Of a DNA stretch of 64,000 bases, positions 58,929 through 64,000 are shown in pieces. The notes beneath the pieces are model-generated. The model worked only from the letters and a program-made list of their open reading frames with translations. It was not told the DNA's origin and did no database searches. Both the position numbers and the translations under genes were made by a program. Positions within the stretch are counted from its first letter, which is position 1. Each line of letters opens with the position of its first letter. Origin of the DNA: Linnemannia elongata (taxonomy: Eukaryota; Mortierellomycota; Mortierellomycetes; Mortierellales; Mortierellaceae); the NCBI GenBank assembly GCA_036320915.1, contig JAXBDG010000004.1, positions 2,294,001 through 2,358,000 on the forward strand, given 5' to 3'.

Positions 58929-61900
58929 ATGCCTCTTTCGCCAGTCAGGATTCGATTGGTGGGCCAGTCCAATCACCATGTTGGAAAGAGACCATCGTTT
59001 AAAACGAAGACGATCGTGCTTACCTTGCTGGTAGCTTTGATCCTCATTCTCACTCAATCCTTCAATTATACCCATGCTCAACCCTCACCAGCACCACATG
59101 AACAACAGCAACAAGCAGAACCGCAGATGGATCAGCACCTAGAACCCGAACGAGTACATCCTCAAATGTTTGAGACTGCAACCACCATCACACCCCACCA
59201 AAGTCTCAATACCCTATTCATTGAATCCCGTCCTTCGTCAATTTCAACTTCGACAACACCTTCGGTATCAATAAAACTAGAAATGCCGCCGCCAAAGTAC
59301 CTATTCCCGGGGATTGTTGACCTCGGTCCTCCTGCACCAAACACCCTCAACTTTGGAATCCTTTTGCCGCTGAATTTTTCCCTGAAAAACGAGGAGCATT
59401 GGAGGTCCATTGTCATCGGAGGGATATCTGTAAGTGAATCGTTCGATCTGTGGAGAAACTCGGTGCAAAGGAGGTTAGGCTCATTCATTACCTTTTGCTT
59501 CCGAACCCTTTTCATTAATTCCCTGGATAGGCAATTCGCCTCGCAGTCAACGACATCAACGCTCGGAAGATCTTGCCAGGTATCGGACGTCTTTGCAGGG
59601 TTGGCAAGCCAGCCTTCGCCGCTTTACGTTATGCTTGCTACCGTTCTTATGATTGGCCCCCGAGTCGCAAGTATTAACCTGTTCATATCGTCCATGATAG
59701 TGAACATCTCTTTGATAATGCGAAACAGTCAGCATCCAGTCAGAAGTCCCTTCGGAGGATCCAACGCCATGTTGTCGGCAGCCTATTTTGTCACCAGTAA
59801 TGTATGTCACTCGTTTGATTGTGTATATACGTTGTATTCGGTACAGTTGCTATTCACCAATGGGCTAAACTTCTTGTACATATTTTTCATCTTTTGCATG
59901 GTATTTTATTTCTTGTAAGGTCTCGGCGGTCATTGGTGACACCGTTTCCCGACTGAGCGAGTATAGCGCCACTGTCACCTCTGCCGTTCACATCCCTCAG
60001 TGCTCATTCACATCCAGTATGTTCTTTTGTCCGTTGTATCACAGGAAGCGGTATGTGTGATTCATATAGGACTCATCCACTTACACCTCCGCCCCTCGTT
60101 TTCTGGTATGTATGCATATAGTTAGCGACGACCTGAGTAGCAAAACACTTTACGACTACTTCATCCGTACTGTGCCGGCGGGTGACAACTATGCGGTCCA
60201 ATTACTCGAGTACATTAGCAGGATGGGCTGGCGTCGGATAGGCATCATCTACTCTAGCAACTCTTTTGGTGTCCCATTCGCCACATCGATCGTCCGCCGC
60301 GCACCGTCATATGGAGTCATGATCACGCATTGGGATGCCACATATACACCCGACAACGATTCACAGGACTTCAAAGACACTCTGGGTAGTTTTCGGAGTC
60401 TTGGTTCATACATCAATGTGATCCTTTGTACCGACGCGGACACGCTCCGAGGGCTTGAGACGATCTAGTGCGTATTATGCTTTGTTCTTCTGCTATTTGG
60501 TGGTGGAAAAACGCTTGCTTTGGTGGCAAACCTTTTCTTTCTTTTCTAAACACACCTTATCTTTCTTTTTGTGGAACAAACAATAGTAACGAAGGAATGG
60601 CTGGACACCCATATGTATGGATCAGCTTCAACGACATCACTCGCGACATCAGGACCTACTTCTCAGAGCCCAATCGACCACCTGCATCCGTATTCGATGG
60701 TCTCATTATGGCAGATCTGGCTTATGACTTTGTGGGGAACCCACAGTACGACAAATTCCTTACGCGTTGGCAGAGCCTTGATCCTGCACTCTATCCAGGC
60801 GCAGGGCCAGAATCCACCCTGAGCCATGCGGAACCGAGGGCGTATTCCTGTGTATGGATGCTGGCCCTGGGGTACAAACGGGATATTGAGAATGCACGAC
60901 AGAAAGGTGCAAACGCGACTCTGATTCATCGAGACCTGGTGACAGGGCAGTTCCCGAGAACTTTTGGCAACCTATCGGTCGACCTCTTTCACAAGATCAC
61001 GTTTGATGGCCCAGCCGGAAAGGTTTATCTGGACGAAAACGGCAACAGGATTGGAGGCGCATGGGTGTTTTATCAGATGCAGAAGAATGTTACCGTTGCG
61101 GTCGCGAGCTCAACTCTTACCCCGGATGGTGAGCAGAGCATGACTATCTTTCCAGGAAAGCATGTCTGGCCACGTTCGCGGTACAATCAGACACCGTTAG
61201 ATTCTCCGCCGTGGGTCCAGCAGAATCTAAATTGGGGTGAGCCCCTGGCGATTGTGCTTGTTACAATCGCCGCTCTGATAACTCTTGTTTGCCTTATCAT
61301 GATTGGAATCGTGGTGTGGAAGAGACACAATCCGGTTATCAAGGCATCGAGTCCCTGCTTCTGTATCCTGGAATTGATCGGAATCATCATGCTGTGTGCC
61401 TCGGTCCCGATGAAGATGGGCACGACCACCGGTCCGATCTGCTACACAATCGCGCTGAGTTTCATGGGCGGCATCAACCTGATTCTGTCGGCGATCGTGG
61501 TCAAGAACTACAGAGTCTACCGGATCTTCAGCAACGTCTACAGCAACAAAATCGTGATGAAGGACACTGTCCTCCTCAAGCACGCCGGAGTTCTCTTGTT
61601 GACCACTATGTCGGCTACGCTTGTCTATCTTGCGGTGGCGAGACCTCGCGTGGTGTACTTTACGATTGACCCCTCCAGTACGGCCCACATCTGTCTGCCG
61701 ACGAATGGCGACAACATCTCGGGTTCGATTCAGATGGTCATGGCTATTCCGACGGCGTTTCTTCTTGGATTTGCTTGGTTCCTGGCCTACAAGACCCGTG
61801 GCGTCTCGGCAAACTGGAACGAAGCCAGAGCCATCTCCTACGTCGTCTACAATGTACGTTTTTTTGTCGTCTTTTGCATTGTTGACTGATGAGCTATTTT

Positions 61901-63992
61901 TTTTTGTGCATATTGCCAACTACCTTATTTGTGCATGCCGTGCATGTCTGTCTAAATTGTGCGACCAAATGCTTCTTGTCCTACTTATATAGCTCGTGTT
62001 CACTGCGTTGATGTACACAGCATCGACACTCCTCTACAGGACCATGTACAGGCCCAGCACGATCATCCAAGACGTGGTCATTCTTTATGCAGGGTTGGTC
62101 TGCCTGATTGTCCTTTTTGTCCCCAAGGTGATCGTCATATGGCAGCAGGACGGCCTGAAGAACTCGAGAACCTTGAGCGTCACCAGCCACAACGACGATC
62201 TTCATCATCAGTTTGGTGGGGTCGGCAACCATCTTGCCGGAAGGATGGATGGGATGGGCAGTGTTGGTAGTGTTGCCACTTTTGGTTTCGGTGGCAGAGA
62301 TGGAGGGATGGGCGTGATGGGCGAAACAGCCGCCGTCACAGGGGTACAGGAACTCAGGGTTCGACCATTGGATCCAGACATTGTGTTCTCGAAAGAGACA
62401 GGTACGGTGATGACGTTTGAGCAATTTGAGGACCGACTCAACGAAACCACCATAGTAGCATCCAAATCACCCAGACAAAAAAACACAGCGGGTGCCTTCA
62501 ATAGCTACACCAGCAACAGCCGTCCTCGACAACAACGATCTGCAACGTTTCCTCCGATCCTCCAACCGATCAACCCGACCATCCTTCGGTCCTTGTCACT
62601 CGAACACAAGACGAGTTGTTGTAGTGCTGGACCAGAGTCCTACGGATTGTCGGATTCGCCTGATATCTGGAATTCTGACGGAAGCAATGGTGGTGGTGGT
62701 AGGAGCACTGGTAGTGAGTTTATGCGCAGGACCTCTCGAGTTGCTCCTGATGAGGTGGCTCCACCTTTGGAACAGGAAGGGATCCCGCTCAGCACTATTG
62801 GCGGCAACAGGAACAACAGCGAACAAGACGCCTACAACAGGCCAGGTCCAGTTCTGGGGCTCGGTCCAATGAACACTGGATCATCATTTTCGTCTTCTAC
62901 AATCTATGGTGGCTCTGGTATTGGTGGAAATGGTGGCGTCAATGAGTTTCCGGGAGAAAACAGCAACAATATCGACTACAACCAGTTCCGTATGGGGATC
63001 TTTTCCTTTGGTATCAAGGATGATACTCAGACAATACCCGTGCTGATCATCGACAAGCGCCGATGGCGGTGGTTCCTCCAGTTCACCGCACGTTGGCGGG
63101 CCATGCAGATCATTGTCGTCTCCTCCCTCAACATGGTTATCCTCAGCGACGTAAGTCTCTCCCTCTCCCCTCCCGTCTCTGTCTAACAGCAACCTTTTAC
63201 AAAAGCCCATTTTCTAAACCATCTTTGCATTTTATTTATTTTTTTTTTTTATTTTTTTTTTTTTTGCAGCAAGGGGCGAAGAAGTTACGTTCAGAAACGT
63301 TCTTCTACACAAGGGCAGAACCATTTACAGAACCCGGATGTGGAGGTCACTTCTACCTCCGCGTTACATGTCTCAACAACCGGTTCTTGCAACTCGAGTT
63401 CCCGAACGCCATTGCGCGTGATCAATGGTCGCGTGTCTTCAACGCTTCCTCCTCCTCCTCCTCTTCCTCTTCTTTGGAAGGACGGAACTTGTCGCGTCGA
63501 ATTGAGAAGTCTGGTGGACGTGGATGCGGCAATGGACGTGATGGTTTGCGAGGTGGAGGTGGGATGGGAGGGGGACCGTTGTCGACGACCACGCCTGTGA
63601 GCTCTCTGAATCTACATGGGAATCGTCTCAAGACCAGGTCGACCAGGAACCCGCTTAAATGGATTCAACGCCATCATACAACCTTCGAGTCTGCTGGACC
63701 TGAAGTTCACGCTCAGAAGGAAGAAGAGTCTGAGCGTAGAGGAGGTCTTGACCGCTTCAGTGGCAAAGGTGGGCTCGGAGCTGATGCTGATAGGAGGCGC
63801 GACAACCATGACAGCTGGATGGACTTTTCCGGACTCACGCACGAGTCGTCTTCATCTTCTGATCTCGACCTCTCGTCTCCATCTGCCGCAATGTTGCTGT
63901 TCCCCTTCTCTGAGACTGGAGTGTATCCACAAGTCGGTAAAGAATGCACAGGGCAAGAACTTAACGACCAGCAGTCGAATGTTCCTCGGTAA
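58929..63992 (+). CDS. Class C (GABA-B-like) G-protein-coupled receptor with long cytoplasmic tail
   Basis: Plasma-membrane receptor with an extracellular Venus-flytrap ligand domain and seven helices. Exons 58929-59429, 59531-59579, 59701-59801, 59920-60016, 60122-60467, 60587-61853, 61993-63150 and 63270-63992 are phase-consistent and give 1,413 residues. A hydrophobic signal or anchor segment is at about 28-43. The flytrap runs about 145-575: NFGILLPLNFS, AIRLAVNDINARKILP, AVIGDTVSRLSEYSATV, HIPQCSF and GWRRIGIIYSSNSFG. The 7TM block is about 583-838, with ASSPCFCILELIGI after TM1, KNYRVYRIFSNV after TM3, FLAYKTRGVSANWNEAR after TM5, and TM6-7 in exon 7. The tail of 575 residues is Ser/Gly/Asn-rich but contains an ordered region at about 1128-1230 that looks PH-like. 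The ligand is unknown. The 49-base exon 2 was placed by phase and homology. Confidence 0.92.
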
Positions 63993-64000
63993 AATGATAT

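Overview
The window is a eukaryotic nuclear segment, most likely from an early-diverging filamentous fungus (Mucoromycota, with Mortierellomycotina as my best guess). The signs are protein-coding genes split by short GT-AG introns (mostly 90-300 bp), long pyrimidine-rich leaders just upstream of start codons, AATAAA signals downstream of several genes, glutamine- and serine-rich low-complexity proteins, and a fungal-type gene set: trehalose-6-phosphate synthase family, linker histone H1, NDR/Orb6-type kinase, an RMD1-family protein and a GABA-B-like class C receptor. The species call is inference.

Layout, left to right. 1-1.5 kb: the 5' part of a GT20 trehalose enzyme gene leaving the window on the minus strand. 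3.8-4.7 kb: linker histone H1 (+). 5.8-7.7 kb: EB1/Bim1/Mal3 microtubule plus-end protein (+). 9.2-12.4 kb: a membrane RING-H2 E3 ligase (+). 12.8-18.9 kb: a four-exon minus-strand gene for a large protein I do not recognise. 19.7-22.8 kb: an intronless homeodomain protein (-). 26.0-27.0 kb: a single-pass membrane protein (+). 28.4-31.6 kb: NDR/LATS-type kinase (-). 32.3-35.6 kb: taxilin (-), with one doubtful exon. 36.6-39.1 kb: GSK-3 kinase (-). 42.1-42.4 kb: two identical elongator tRNA-Met genes in a head-to-head inverted repeat. 42.6-44.2 kb: a predicted six-pass membrane protein (-). 44.8-46.7 kb: a METTL21-like methyltransferase with a very long N-terminus (-). 46.7-52.4 kb: a gene-poor tract with microsatellites. 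52.4-54.4 kb: F-box protein (+). 55.6-58.1 kb: RMD1/DUF155 protein (-). 58.9-64.0 kb: class C GPCR with a long cytoplasmic tail (+), ending 8 bases from the window edge.

These are independent eukaryotic genes, not an operon. Several have related themes: polarity and signalling (NDR kinase, GSK-3, EB1, taxilin, GPCR), chromatin and transcription (H1, homeodomain protein) and ubiquitin ligation (RING, F-box). I found no phage, CRISPR array or recognisable transposon. Gene models were built by hand: splice sites were checked for GT-AG ends and for reading-phase agreement. The points most worth a second look are the tRNA-Met inverted repeat with paired CACGTG boxes, the doubtful taxilin exon, the unrecognised 1,839-residue protein and the receptor's conserved-looking tail domain.
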